From NCBI GenBank assembly GCA_020630615.1, contig JAHDBA010000001.1:76838-140837 (forward strand): a stretch of 64,000 bases of DNA, in the 5' to 3' direction. Origin of the DNA: Myxococcota bacterium. Lineage in GTDB: Bacteria > Myxococcota > UBA727 > JAHDBA01. Of the stretch, positions 27,823-37,642 are shown piece after piece (the first letter of the stretch is position 1; every line of letters starts with the position of its first letter). The translations under genes and the position numbers were made by a program. The notes beneath the pieces were generated by a model, which searched no databases, was not told where the DNA came from, and worked only from the letters and a program-made list of their open reading frames with translations.

Positions 27823-29088
27823 TTACTCTTCAATCGAAACCAAGGCCTGACCTTTCTTAATTCTATTGCCAGCTTTGACGTGCACCTTTGAGATTGTACC
27901 GGTGCTTGTTGCACGAAGGGTGATGGACTTTCGATTGCGCTTTGCTTTCGAGAGCGCCGCCTTTGCAGAGATCAGATCTTTCTTAGCGCGAGCATGGCCC
28001 GATTTAGCGGCGGCGTTAAGTTCACGAACTTCGCGTTCAAGACTTCTTACCTTACGTTGCTTCTTCGATGAAAGAGGTGTTATGATTGTTGCAACTCGTT
28101 CCCCTTTTTTGACCTTTGAACCAACCCTGACATAAAGGGTCTTAATGGTAGCGGAGCTCTTACTCTCAATTGACACAATCTTACTTTGAGCGGTGTCGAG
28201 CTTTGAAAGTATATTCGTTGTGTCGGCGTCATCCAGTGGCTTACTTTCGGCTAGAAAAGGTTTCGCTTCAGCAGCCACTTGCTTAGAATCATCGTTCACC
28301 GTCGAGTCAAGAAGGTTATGACCAGCGCTGTGTCCACTTGCACGCTTTTGAATCGAATCTCTGGGCCTTTCCTTCAAGTTGGTTTGGGCGCTTTCATGTT
28401 CTTGTGTTGTTAAATCAGTAGTGGTCCGCGCGTGGTCTTGCATTAATAGAAAAGCATAAAGTGCACCGCCTATTAAAAGAGCCAAGAGTGTGAGCAGCAT
28501 GAGAGCTAGGGCTTTCTTTGAACCTTGAGTCTCATCGCGAACGACATAACGAAGGGCAGCTTGTTCAGCTAAATGCGCACTCTGCATTTCACTTCGCAAC
28601 GCCGAGGTGTCGGGAATATCGAGCAATGTTTTCATCATGCTATCGTCGATATCCTTGGTCGTACGCGCATTGGCGCGTGGGTGCTTGGAGCGACTTGGCA
28701 CGATTAAACCCTCGCCGAAAATATCGATACCGGTCTTGTCTGGTTTTGCAGTGGTGCGAGTGCCATCGGGCGCAACGAGAGATTCACCTGGCTTCTCTTT
28801 TCGCTCGCGTAGACGAACTTGACGATCGTGATTGCTTTGACCCATGCCCGGTGCCACAACGCTGTGCTCTCGTGTACCCTTACGTGGAGGTGGCTGGACA
28901 CGGCGAGGCAATTCACCGAGTTCAAAAGGGTGCAGTACTGTATCTTCGTCGACAAGAGCATTTAAGTTCAGCTCACGTTCAGTGCTACCTTCGCCAAGCG
29001 AAAGTGCAATATCCGAAACATCCTGTTCGGAAAAACCGAGCTCAGAAAGACTCAAGTCAATTGTGTCTTTATTGGAAGCATTCTTCAT
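27823..29088 (-). CDS. Single-span membrane protein with biotinyl/lipoyl-like (HlyD-type) C-terminal domain
   Basis: 421 residues, AAGGAG ribosome site. The cytoplasmic part (1-195) is polar and seemingly disordered with short motifs. One membrane helix lies at about 196-215 (ALMLLTLLALLIGGALYAFLL). An outside linker (216-305) is rich in Ser/Asp/Lys. The C-terminal part has two half-motifs around a helical hairpin: IKTLYVRVGSKVKKGERVATI, then a coiled coil rich in Lys/Ala (about 340-385), then GTISKVHVKAGNRIKKGQALV. That is the lipoyl-hairpin-lipoyl layout of RND/HlyD adaptor proteins, but the beta-barrel domain and any transporter partner are missing. No lysine in an MKM or DKA motif for biotin or lipoate is seen. 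Confidence 0.7.
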   Translation of the reverse strand: MKNASNKDTIDLSLSELGFSEQDVSDIALSLGEGSTERELNLNALVDEDTVLHPFELGELPRRVQPPPRKGTREHSVVAPGMGQSNHDRQVRLRERKEKPGESLVAPDGTRTTAKPDKTGIDIFGEGLIVPSRSKHPRANARTTKDIDDSMMKTLLDIPDTSALRSEMQSAHLAEQAALRYVVRDETQGSKKALALMLLTLLALLIGGALYAFLLMQDHARTTTDLTTQEHESAQTNLKERPRDSIQKRASGHSAGHNLLDSTVNDDSKQVAAEAKPFLAESKPLDDADTTNILSKLDTAQSKIVSIESKSSATIKTLYVRVGSKVKKGERVATIITPLSSKKQRKVRSLEREVRELNAAAKSGHARAKKDLISAKAALSKAKRNRKSITLRATSTGTISKVHVKAGNRIKKGQALVSIEE

Positions 29089-29248
29089 CTCGTACTCCTT
29101 ACGAACTGTCCAAAACAGATCGTCCTCAAAATATTTTTACCTTCTAAGGATTACATGTGGGTACTCCCACACATCGGTTGTTTGCCCGATACCCATAGTG
29201 CCCGATGACTCGAGCACATGTAAGAGAAGTATACAGGCCTATCGACCC

Positions 29249-30232
29249 TTAGCTTTTTGATTTTGAAATCCGGGAAATAAGCTCTTGTGCCAGTATCTCC
29301 GCGTGCAGAGTCGGACTCGTGCTTTCCTTACCCTTATGAAGGCCGAGGCTTTGTGCGTTCTCATGTAGGTGTTGCGCAAGCCATAACATTGCCAGCCGCG
29401 TTGGACCTGACATTGCTAGATTCCGCTTTTTTAAATCCCAAGAATCTCTTCTCGTATGAGGTTTCTCTCGAACGATATCATCGCACAATGCTTGAAGACC
29501 TGCTGCACCCGTTGAAGAGTTTGCGAGTTCGGGCATTGTGGTCGTCAGGAAGGTTTTACGTGTTGATACCTGAGACTTCCATTCTTGAAAAGATGCAAAA
29601 AGCATTTTTGCTTTTGATTCTGTTTCCGAATCACATTTGTTGACCACGACCCAATTCACGAGTTCCAGTAAACCGCGTTTATCGATCTGTAGTTCATCAC
29701 CGCTTGCAGGTTGCATCAACCCGATGACCGTATCCGAGAGTTCAACCACTTCGAACTCCGATTGCCCGACACCGACGCTTTCAAGGAAAACAATAGGGTA
29801 GTGACACGCAATCAAAAGACGCAATACATCGGGTGCAAAGGGGTTGACTCCTCCAAGGGCACCAATAGAGGGAAGAGGGCGAACGTAGGCGTTGGCATGT
29901 GCTGCAAGATTGGGCATGCGTGTCTTATCACCCAAGATGCTCCCACCACTCGTAGGGCTACTTGGGTCGATACTGAGTACCGCGAGTTTTTCCCCTGCTT
30001 GGCAGAGCGTTGTACCAATCGTTTCGATAATCGAGCTTTTGCCAACGCCCGGTGGGCCCGTGAAGGCAAACACGTGACCATGGTTTTCACACTCATAAAT
30101 CGTAGTGATTAAGCCATGAAGTGCGGGGCGGGCTTCAAGACGCGGGTCGCATAGAGCAGAGATGAGGCGGGCAAGGGAACGTCGGTCACCCGCCTGCGCA
30201 CGTTGGAGCTCGTCAAGATAGGCTAGGGTCAT
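29249..30232 (-). CDS. meaB: Methylmalonyl-CoA mutase-associated GTPase MeaB
   Basis: 327 residues. It is a G3E-family GTPase that protects and reloads methylmalonyl-CoA mutase with adenosylcobalamin. Motifs: FAFTGPPGVGKSSIIETIG (P-loop), VLSIDPSSPTSGGSILGDKTRM (switch I, a hallmark of MeaB/ArgK), VFLESVGVGQSE (Walker B/switch II), and VVVNKCD (guanine specificity). It lies 18 bases after the mutase gene on the same strand, an operon seen widely. Confidence 0.96.
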   Translation of the reverse strand: MTLAYLDELQRAQAGDRRSLARLISALCDPRLEARPALHGLITTIYECENHGHVFAFTGPPGVGKSSIIETIGTTLCQAGEKLAVLSIDPSSPTSGGSILGDKTRMPNLAAHANAYVRPLPSIGALGGVNPFAPDVLRLLIACHYPIVFLESVGVGQSEFEVVELSDTVIGLMQPASGDELQIDKRGLLELVNWVVVNKCDSETESKAKMLFASFQEWKSQVSTRKTFLTTTMPELANSSTGAAGLQALCDDIVREKPHTRRDSWDLKKRNLAMSGPTRLAMLWLAQHLHENAQSLGLHKGKESTSPTLHAEILAQELISRISKSKS

Positions 30233-30250
30233 GGTTTTAGAATAATGCCT

Positions 30251-32380
30251 TTAGTTTTTTAAAAACTGTGTCTCGAGTGCACTCATGAGGCGTGCTGCCG
30301 ATTCTAGAATAGGGGTTCCTGCGGCAAAGATTTCAGTCACGCCCGCCTCATAAAGCGCCTCATAATCTTGCTTCGGTATGACCCCACCACAGACGACAAG
30401 AATATCTTCTGCTTTCTTCTCTTTCAATTCATGAATTAGTGCTGGGATCAAACTTTGATGGCCCGCTGCGAGCGACGAAACTCCAACAACGTGTACATCG
30501 TTATCAATGGCTTGTCGCGCGCATTCTTCCGGCGTTGAAAAGAGGGGGCCCAAGTCAACATCGAAGCCCAGATCGGAAAAGGCACTGGCAACCACACGCG
30601 CACCTCGGTCATGCCCATCTTGGCCAAGCTTTGCGATCAGTATACGTGGCCGTCGCCCACTGGCCTTAAGAAACTTTTCAATGCGTTCAATAAATTCATC
30701 CATCGCTGTCTCCGAGCCATAATGCGAGCGGTATACGCCTCGTACGCCTTCAATGCGTGCACGGTGACGGCCAAACACATCTTCAAGTGCACTTGAAACT
30801 TCCCCTAGGGTTGCGCGCACTCGCATCGCCTCAATAGCAATTGCTAAAAGGTTCGCATCTCCTTGTGCTCCCTCGCGTAACCTTTGCAGCACTTTCTTTA
30901 CTTCTGTCTCGTTACGTGTCTTGCGAAGCGTTTGGAGCCGATGGATTTGGCTTGCACGAACTTTCTCAGTGTCAATATTGAGAATTTCAGGTTCAACATC
31001 ATCATCAACTTGATACTTGTTGACACCGACAATTGTTTCTTGCCCGGAATCAATTTGTGCCTGGCGTTTTGCCGCAGATTCTTCGATGCGACGTTTGGGA
31101 AGGCCTTGTGCGATTGCTTTGGCCATTCCGCCTGCGTCTTTAATTTCAGTAATGAGGTCGCGTGCACGTTCTGCAAGATCGGCTGTGAGGCGCTCCATCA
31201 TGTACGAACCCGCCCAAGGGTCGATAACACGGCACATCCCACTTTCTTCTTGTAGAATCAGTTGGGTGTTCCGTGCGATGCGTGCAGACATTGCACTTGG
31301 AAGTGCAATCGCTTCGTCGAAGGCATTGGTATGCAGTGACTGTGTGCCACCGAATGTTGCAGCCATTGCTTCAATTGTCGTACGCACGACATTGTTGTAA
31401 GGGTCTTGTGCCGTCAGCGACCAACCTGAAGTTTGGCAATGGGTACGAAGCATTTGCGATTTTGGGTTTTCAGGCTTGAACGCCGCAATGAGTTCAGACC
31501 ATACCATTCGCGCTGCACGCAGTTTGGCAATCTCCATGTAGAAATCCATCCCAATGCCAAAAAAGAAAGAGAGTCTCGGGGCAAAGTCGTCGATCGAGAG
31601 TCCGCGTGAAAGCGCTTCATGCACATACTCAAGCCCGTCGGCCAATGTGTAGGCAAGTTCAATTGCAGCTGAGGCACCTGCCTCGTGCATGTGGTAACCA
31701 CTGATCGAAACCGAGTTGTATTTCGGCATCGACTTTGATGTGTATTCAATAATATCGCCGACAATTCGCATACTGGAGTTCGGCGGGTAAATATACGTAT
31801 TACGGACCATGAACTCTTTTAAAATATCGTTTTGGATTGTCCCGCGCAGTTGCTCTTGGGCTACACCTTGCTCTTCAGCGGCAACAACATATGCGGCAAG
31901 TACTGGGAGTACCGCACCATTCATCGTCATCGAGACCGACACATCAGCAAGGGGAATTTGGTCAAAGAGCAGCTTCATATCTTCAACCGAATCGATCGCG
32001 ACACCGGCCTTGCCAACGTCACCACTGACCCGTGGGTGATCGGAGTCATAGCCGCGATGGGTCGCAAGGTCGAAGGCGACCGAAAGACCCTTTTGACCTT
32101 TCTTCAAAGCATTTCGATAAAAGGCATTGCTTTCTTCTGCGGTCGAAAATCCAGCATATTGGCGTATTGTCCATGGGCGGTTCGCGTACATTGTTGCACG
32201 TGGACCACGCATAAAGGGTGCAATCCCAGGGAGTGCGTCCTGATGGGATTTCAAATCTTCACAATCTTCAGCGGTATAAAGCGCTTTCAACGCGATTCCA
32301 TCGGCGGATTCAGTTGTCAGCGATTCGAGTGACCGACCACGAAGTTCTTTTTCTGCGAGGGATTTCCATTGTGAGCTCAT
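30251..32380 (-). CDS. scpA: Methylmalonyl-CoA mutase, single-chain form
   Basis: 709 residues, close to E. coli ScpA and MutB large chains. It interconverts (R)-methylmalonyl-CoA and succinyl-CoA using adenosylcobalamin, in propionate breakdown or the methylmalonyl route. The N-terminal TIM-barrel part has [40 protein letters not shown], and [15 protein letters not shown] with [15 protein letters not shown]. The C-terminal cobalamin domain (about 575-709) has [16 protein letters not shown], with the His of the DxHxxG motif that replaces dimethylbenzimidazole. No strong ribosome site precedes the ATG. It is followed by meaB. Confidence 0.97.
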   Translation of the reverse strand: MSSQWKSLAEKELRGRSLESLTTESADGIALKALYTAEDCEDLKSHQDALPGIAPFMRGPRATMYANRPWTIRQYAGFSTAEESNAFYRNALKKGQKGLSVAFDLATHRGYDSDHPRVSGDVGKAGVAIDSVEDMKLLFDQIPLADVSVSMTMNGAVLPVLAAYVVAAEEQGVAQEQLRGTIQNDILKEFMVRNTYIYPPNSSMRIVGDIIEYTSKSMPKYNSVSISGYHMHEAGASAAIELAYTLADGLEYVHEALSRGLSIDDFAPRLSFFFGIGMDFYMEIAKLRAARMVWSELIAAFKPENPKSQMLRTHCQTSGWSLTAQDPYNNVVRTTIEAMAATFGGTQSLHTNAFDEAIALPSAMSARIARNTQLILQEESGMCRVIDPWAGSYMMERLTADLAERARDLITEIKDAGGMAKAIAQGLPKRRIEESAAKRQAQIDSGQETIVGVNKYQVDDDVEPEILNIDTEKVRASQIHRLQTLRKTRNETEVKKVLQRLREGAQGDANLLAIAIEAMRVRATLGEVSSALEDVFGRHRARIEGVRGVYRSHYGSETAMDEFIERIEKFLKASGRRPRILIAKLGQDGHDRGARVVASAFSDLGFDVDLGPLFSTPEECARQAIDNDVHVVGVSSLAAGHQSLIPALIHELKEKKAEDILVVCGGVIPKQDYEALYEAGVTEIFAAGTPILESAARLMSALETQFLKN

Positions 32381-32508
32381 GGGCTAAACTTAGGCAATCT
32401 CGCAAAATATACAAGCAAGCACTCTGGACCTTTTTACCTTAGACCTTGTTGTCCAAGACCAGCCCGATTGTGAATCTTGCAGGTCGTGTTTATCGACAGC
32501 TTCTCTAC

Positions 32509-33771
32509 TTATTCGCCCTGGCTGTCGATTGCTTCGAGCTCTTGATCAATCTTGGCCTGCAGTGCTTCACTCATTTTGATGAAGGGTTCTGCATACATCG
32601 GGTGCTCTTTTACGTCATCAAGTGCTTCGTCGGCTTCTTCCCATTTTCCGAGCTGTACTTTGGCAAGAGCAAGGTTGTAATAAGGGCCAATGATATCATC
32701 TTCGAGATCACATTCATCGAGCAGTTCAATAGACCGGGTGAGAAGCTCTTCCCCAAGTTTTAGGTCAAGAACCTTTTCTTCGCTGATGTGCATCAGCCCT
32801 GCGTTGTTGTAGGTCCACCAATGAAAAGGCGAAATCTTAAACATGGTTTGATAGAGAGTGACACGTTCGGCCAGTGCCGCATTACCGTCTCGACTTCGAA
32901 GAACCCTATCGAGGGTTTGAAAAGCTCTGAAATAGTCGGGTTTCTGCGAGAGTGCGATGCGTACCAATTTTTCCGCATCATCCCAACGCTTCAGATCGGC
33001 ATACATGATTGCAAGCTCACAGTGTGCTTGAGCAGTATTTTGAAATTTCGTTACTGCTTGTTCGAGTAAATATGTTGCCTCTTCACGTTTTCCCAATTCA
33101 CATAATGCTTGCGCCTTTAGAGAGAAGAGTTCATAGCGATCGATGTGAAGTTTCAGCGCTTCATCACAGTGTTCAAGTGCCGTGTTAAACTTTTGCGCAC
33201 GCGCTTCGATTGTGATTGCGATGATCCAAGCCTCGGAGAGGCCAGGGTTCCTTTGAATGACCTCACAGGCGTCATTATAGGCATCACCGAATTCTTCATT
33301 TGTAAAATTGAGTTGAGCACGTTGTAGTATCAAGAGCGAGTTTTTCGGGTCACTCTCAATCGCGATCTCAAGATGATACTCCGCACGTTCAAAGTCTTGT
33401 TCCGCACCCGCTGCAATCGCAAGATTCGAATGCGCGATGGGATTACGCTCGTCGTTTCTTAGGAACTCTTCAAGGCGCACTCGACCTTTCGCAAAATCAC
33501 CCAAGCGCATTTCAAGAGTCCCCAAATAAAGTTCAGCAGGGGGAAACTCCGGATGCCTTTCAAGAATGAGCTCCAACTTTTTCCGAGCACTCATCGCATC
33601 GCCCATAATCGCTGTAAGGCGTGCGTCGTAAACCTGAAAGAGAGGGTCGTTCGGATTCGCAGCCAGACCGCGACTGACTTCTTGAATCGCTTCGTCGATT
33701 TTTCCGAAACGAAAAAGTCTTTCAATATCAAGCTCGGAAGGGGGCGTTGGATTTTCGGGTTGGCTCATCAT
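32509..33771 (-). CDS. TPR-repeat protein
   Basis: 420 residues with AAGGA before the ATG. From residue 14 on it is made of TPR-like helix pairs, for example FGKIDEAIQEVSRGLAANPN, PAELYLGTLEMRLGDFAKGR, AEYHLEIAIESDPKNSLLIL and EEADEALDDVKEHPM. There is no signal peptide and no membrane helix, so it should be a cytoplasmic protein-binding scaffold. It is followed by 128 bases and then the mutase gene; whether they share a transcript is unclear. The partner is unknown. Confidence 0.88.
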   Translation of the reverse strand: MMSQPENPTPPSELDIERLFRFGKIDEAIQEVSRGLAANPNDPLFQVYDARLTAIMGDAMSARKKLELILERHPEFPPAELYLGTLEMRLGDFAKGRVRLEEFLRNDERNPIAHSNLAIAAGAEQDFERAEYHLEIAIESDPKNSLLILQRAQLNFTNEEFGDAYNDACEVIQRNPGLSEAWIIAITIEARAQKFNTALEHCDEALKLHIDRYELFSLKAQALCELGKREEATYLLEQAVTKFQNTAQAHCELAIMYADLKRWDDAEKLVRIALSQKPDYFRAFQTLDRVLRSRDGNAALAERVTLYQTMFKISPFHWWTYNNAGLMHISEEKVLDLKLGEELLTRSIELLDECDLEDDIIGPYYNLALAKVQLGKWEEADEALDDVKEHPMYAEPFIKMSEALQAKIDQELEAIDSQGE

Positions 33772-33826
33772 CGTTGTTGTCCTTAAGTTGTTTCAGTATA
33801 GTGGTTGTATTGCTTTGAGGTCTAGC

Positions 33827-35872
33827 TCAGTAGCCAAGTTGTGCAGGGTTGATGTTCGCCATTTCTAAGGCTTGTTTTTCCCAAGAACTCAGTCTTTCGC
33901 CACCGGCCTTGGCTTTCTCTACCGCGCTTCTCACAGCATCAGTCACTGCACCTTCGAGCTTGCCTTGCGATTGAAGCGCGGCGAGCTGCATCGCATCAAG
34001 CTTTTTGCCCTTCTTGATATTCTTTGACGCCTTCTTCGCATATTTTTTGTAGGCTTTTTTGAGCTTCTTTTCCGCCTTGCGAAGCTTTTTCTCGGCCTTT
34101 GCCAAGCGTTTCTTGGCTTTCTTGAGTTTGCGTTTGAGCTTTTTCTTCTTCTTGCCTTTTGCGGACGCGAGTTGACTTTCAAGGGATTGAATATCGCCTT
34201 TCGCTCGCGCAATTTTATTTTGAGCAGACTCGACTTTTCCGCTCCATTTATTAACTTTGCCTTTTTTCGTGAACCAAGACGATACTTCATGGCCGATAGC
34301 TTTAAAGTTGATGGAAAAATTGATATCGAATTCAAGACCCACCCCGAGTGCCGCCCCCAAGTTGACGGCAACATCGAGTTTGCCGTCTTTCATCTTAATA
34401 TCTGCGCCAGCCGACACACCAACGCCAGCCCAAGCTTTGACACCACCGCCTATCGATCCATAATCACACCCGACCTCACCGCAGACTTCGGCGTAGGCAC
34501 CTGCATATGCATTGACGTTTGCGCTCACTCCATCTTTGCCGATCGTTAGGTTTCCGTTGGCGCTTGCACCCGCAAATGCCTTGGCTTCAACGATGCCGTA
34601 CACTGCAGTTTCGCCAGGAGCGCCAAAGCCAGCATGCGCCCGAACTTCAGCACCTACTGCTGCACTGAAACTTGCGTTCAGGCCATCGGGCCCAAATGAG
34701 GCGCCGGCTCCCGCCTTCGCGTAGACTCCTGCGTAATAACTCGCATGTCCGCCGTCGATACTTCCGACCTGACCACTTGCTTCAAGCGCAGCGGCGGCTT
34801 CGGCATAGTACTGATGGTACGACTGATCAATATAGCCGATAGGGCCTGAAAAGGCAGCTGCCGCTGCGTCTGCTGCATCTTCGGCTGAGCGGTTGCTATA
34901 TCCGCGACTCTTGACAGAACTTGAACCTATGCTTCGACCACCACCCCAGGTCCCATTGCTAAATCCGGTGTTCCAGCCCGTATCATAACTGGTTTGTGTA
35001 CTACCCGAGTAGGTGTGAATTCCGTTATCCTTTTGCCCGTAGGACTCTGTAGAAGTTCGATTGTAGTAACCACCGTTACTCGCATCGTGTGTAAACACGG
35101 TTGTAACGCTCCCGTCTTCGTTGGTGACTTTTGTGGATTGGGGGGTACCCAATGTTGTAGGCGAGTATCCAAAGAGTTTATTCAGATAATCGGCAACTTC
35201 AGGGTTGGTTGGGTATTGGTTTGGGGCGGAAAGCCATTGACTGTAACTGTCACCCGTAAGTGCACCGGAAAGTGTACTGAAGTTTTGATTCAGATTGGAG
35301 AGCATATTGATATTCGATGCCTGGTTAGGCCTAGCGCCATATGCGTTGTAGCCAGTTGAAGTCGTGACTTGGCTTGAGTAGATATTTGAATTTTGGGATT
35401 GGGCCATTCCCCAGCTTGTCATCATGTGGGGGGGGACTTGTGCAAAGAAGGGCGCAAAAAATTGTGCGTTGGGCATCATCATCATTATGGGGTCGGCACC
35501 AAAGTTCTGATGAAATCCCATCGTTTGATAGCCAGGATTCTGCTGAGTGTTGAATCCTTGCAAAGCGTTCCACATTGATTGCATAAAATCGGGTTGGTGA
35601 AACAATTGCGGAGCATGTGGGGTACAAAATTGGGCACATATATGCTGCATGAGTTGTTGCGGGTTTGCACATTGATTCGGCGTAAACTGGTGCGGAGTGT
35701 TCGTCCCTTGTGCACTCGAAAACCACTGTTGCTGACCAAAAAGACTGTGCGCTAGCCTCGTAAGTGTTGAGAACGCCTGTTTGAAAGCGTCCGGTGTTAC
35801 CCCATTGTTGTCTACGGATTGGAGATTTGAGTTAGGGGGATTGGTTGTCGAGTTATTGGAAACATTGGACAT
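33827..35872 (-). CDS. Large low-complexity protein: Gln/Asn-rich head, Ala/Gly-rich middle, Lys-rich coiled coil
   Basis: 681 residues from the ATG at 35872, which has GAGG five bases upstream. There is no signal peptide. Residues 1-330 are rich in Gln, Asn, Ser, Tyr and Phe, with a run of four Met after DPI. Residues about 337-527 alternate Ala/Gly with short strands (YAKAGAGASFGPDGLNASFS, VSANVNAYAGAYAEV, VKAWAGVGVSAGADIKMKDG), like the Ala/Gly/Val-repeat parts of some toxins and secreted proteins. Residues about 548-627 are a strongly basic coiled coil of Lys/Ala/Leu (KKKKLKRKLKKAKKRLAKAE) like histone-H1 tails. The final 45 residues are ordinary. No family is recognised. It may be secreted without a signal peptide, or bind nucleic acid; neither is shown. 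Confidence 0.8.
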   Translation of the reverse strand: MSNVSNNSTTNPPNSNLQSVDNNGVTPDAFKQAFSTLTRLAHSLFGQQQWFSSAQGTNTPHQFTPNQCANPQQLMQHICAQFCTPHAPQLFHQPDFMQSMWNALQGFNTQQNPGYQTMGFHQNFGADPIMMMMPNAQFFAPFFAQVPPHMMTSWGMAQSQNSNIYSSQVTTSTGYNAYGARPNQASNINMLSNLNQNFSTLSGALTGDSYSQWLSAPNQYPTNPEVADYLNKLFGYSPTTLGTPQSTKVTNEDGSVTTVFTHDASNGGYYNRTSTESYGQKDNGIHTYSGSTQTSYDTGWNTGFSNGTWGGGRSIGSSSVKSRGYSNRSAEDAADAAAAAFSGPIGYIDQSYHQYYAEAAAALEASGQVGSIDGGHASYYAGVYAKAGAGASFGPDGLNASFSAAVGAEVRAHAGFGAPGETAVYGIVEAKAFAGASANGNLTIGKDGVSANVNAYAGAYAEVCGEVGCDYGSIGGGVKAWAGVGVSAGADIKMKDGKLDVAVNLGAALGVGLEFDINFSINFKAIGHEVSSWFTKKGKVNKWSGKVESAQNKIARAKGDIQSLESQLASAKGKKKKKLKRKLKKAKKRLAKAEKKLRKAEKKLKKAYKKYAKKASKNIKKGKKLDAMQLAALQSQGKLEGAVTDAVRSAVEKAKAGGERLSSWEKQALEMANINPAQLGY

Positions 35873-36010
35873 GGAAACCTCAATTAAGTTTCCGATCTTT
35901 TCCCGACTGTCTGCAACCAAGAACAGCCTGGTGTATCGCTTTGATATTGGGTCTATTCGGGACAGACCACCAGACTTGATGTTCTACATTTCGCCATCTT
36001 TAGGGTGAAT

Positions 36011-36154
36011 TTAGTGGGTGGTAAGCCAAACAAGTGCAATCGTCAGACCGAGAATTGTTAGCATCTTCAATATCTTATCGAGTGCAACCCGAAAGCTCGC
36101 ACGCCCATAAAAGCGTGAGCGATCCTGAAGGTCCTCAAGTAATGTTCTAACCAT
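36011..36154 (-). CDS. 47-residue membrane protein
   Basis: ATG at 36154 with GGAG five bases upstream, stop TAA at 36011-36013. The peptide has an amphipathic basic first half (VRTLLEDLQDRSRFYGRASF) and a membrane helix in the second (KMLTILGLTIALVWL). It lies between the low-complexity protein and the divergent second ECF sigma gene. The good ribosome site and clean helix argue that it is real. Function unknown; such peptides often bind membrane enzymes or transporters. Confidence 0.6.
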   Translation of the reverse strand: MVRTLLEDLQDRSRFYGRASFRVALDKILKMLTILGLTIALVWLTTH

Positions 36155-36389
36155 ATTCACTCCAAATACGTCCCATTAGTTAATGCCCACCCAAACTCGA
36201 AAACTTCATACGAAATTGATTCCATGAACAATTCGTATTGTTTTTAGGGGGACTTCGATCCAGTCGGTGAAGCTTTGCGGCGTATTCGGGAATAATGGGT
36301 GTGGGATAAAGTAGGGATTGAATGCGGTGGAACGCAAGGTAAGGTAAAGAAGAATGTTTTCAAGAGAAGTCGAACCCGTAGGAGCTACA

Positions 36390-37088
36390 ATGCCTGACAC
36401 GATAGCGAGCATGACTCATTCTACTGCGCTTCGGCTGGTCAGTTCACCCCAAGACGTGGGGATAGGCGAATCCGATGAAAAATGTGATGAGCCAGCTGTC
36501 CATGGGGGCGCTAACTCGGATATCCACCCCAAAAATGCATTGGATCTCCGTGAAATTTTTGATGCCTATGGTCATTTTGTTGTTCGGTCCGTCGAACGTG
36601 CTTTGGGGCCAGGTCAACACGTCGATGATATTGTCCAAGAAACATTCATAACGGCATGGAAGAAGCGCGACGAACTCAATGCTGGCCCCGGTCTTAAAAC
36701 ATGGCTGTACCGTACCGCGATGTTTAAAGTGATGCATGCCAAACGTAGCTTTGCCAAAACGATTCGTTTGCAAAGTGCACTCGGTCGTGAACCCCAAGAT
36801 GCGCATAAATATTCCATAGAGCAACAAATGGTGGATGCAACATCGGAAAGAGCTCGCCATCAGCGACTGCATCGAGTTTTGAACACGCTTTCCCCACAAC
36901 ATAAAGAAGTGTTCATTCTTTTTGAACTGGAAGGTTGTTCGGGGGCAGAAGTTGCGAATCTTTTGGAGATCCCTAAAAATACAGTTTGGTCACGCCTTCG
37001 CGTTGCACGTGAACAATTTAAGGCACGGTGGGTTCAAGAACGTTATGCGGGGACCCAAAAAACAAAGAATCAAGGAGGTGCATCGTGA
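36390..37088 (+). CDS. ECF-type RNA polymerase sigma factor (second)
   Basis: 232 residues from the ATG at 36390, which has GGAG five bases away (the frame opens 36 bases earlier). Region 2 shows VRSVERALGPGQHVDDIVQE and TFITAWKKRDEL. A KTWLYRTAMFKVMHAKRS segment follows. Region 4 shows LNTLSPQHKEVFILFELEGC, SGAEVANLLEIPKNTVWSRL. This is the order of sigma factors followed by a membrane anti-sigma in Myxococcota. The stop overlaps the next gene (GTGA at 37085). About 60 residues precede region 2. Confidence 0.93.
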   Translation: MPDTIASMTHSTALRLVSSPQDVGIGESDEKCDEPAVHGGANSDIHPKNALDLREIFDAYGHFVVRSVERALGPGQHVDDIVQETFITAWKKRDELNAGPGLKTWLYRTAMFKVMHAKRSFAKTIRLQSALGREPQDAHKYSIEQQMVDATSERARHQRLHRVLNTLSPQHKEVFILFELEGCSGAEVANLLEIPKNTVWSRLRVAREQFKARWVQERYAGTQKTKNQGGAS

Positions 37089-37642
37089 GTGAGATGAAAC
37101 CTTGGATTGACGATAGGGGAATCGATTCAGAGCTCCTTGCTGACCTTCGTGCGGAAAGAGAATTCATGCATGACCGAGATTTGAGTTCACTGAAAAAATC
37201 CGTACTTGGTTTGGGGGCTGTTGGAACGCTCGGAGCAGGAGCTTCAAAAGCTGCCGCAAGTTTTGGTAGCGCTGCCAGCACCATTTCGGCGGGCACAGCC
37301 GCGAGTGGAAGTTCGGGTGCGGTCGCAGCGACCAGTATCCTATCAACCAAGGTATTGCTCAGTGCGGGGCTAGCACTTGGTATCGTTGCTTATGGGGGAG
37401 GGCGAGTCCATGAACGAACACTTCAAGAAGAGGAAGTCCAAAGAGTCTTACTAAAGGCACCTTCGCGTGCAGACAGTTCAGCACGCGGCTTGGATTCATT
37501 CCATATTGAGGAGAATGTTCAAGATTCAAGACTAGAGGCATTGGAAACTCAGCATGCACAACATACATTGGGATGCACGAGGCTTACGAAGAAGAGATTC
37601 AAGACCTTAAGCTTGAACGTGATGGGTTGGTCTCGCTATTAA
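37085..37642 (+). CDS. Putative anti-sigma factor, N-terminal part (possibly frame-shifted)
   Basis: 185 residues from the GTG at 37085, overlapping the sigma stop by four bases and preceded by GGAGG. A short cytoplasmic head (EMKPWIDDRGIDSELLADLR) could bind the sigma factor. It is followed by a Gly/Ala/Ser-rich stretch and a membrane helix (VLLSAGLALGIVAYGGG, about residues 97-113). Then comes a charged coiled-coil start (LEALETQHAQHT). The last 23 residues, after 37573, read a different frame from the next gene, whose coiled coil continues naturally from here. The two may be one gene broken by a -1 shift. No zinc motif. Confidence 0.6.
   Translation: MSEMKPWIDDRGIDSELLADLRAEREFMHDRDLSSLKKSVLGLGAVGTLGAGASKAAASFGSAASTISAGTAASGSSGAVAATSILSTKVLLSAGLALGIVAYGGGRVHERTLQEEEVQRVLLKAPSRADSSARGLDSFHIEENVQDSRLEALETQHAQHTLGCTRLTKKRFKTLSLNVMGWSRY

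Noticed and set aside
29156-29171. TGTGGG-TACT-CCCACA hairpin between the lipoyl-like gene and meaB
   Set aside because: No T-run on either strand, and it is not close enough to either gene to be read as a terminator or operator with confidence.
33990-34230. Low-complexity repeat DNA in the gene at 33827
   Set aside because: The repeated bases are Lys/Ala codons of a coiled coil in an intact gene, not a separate DNA repeat element.
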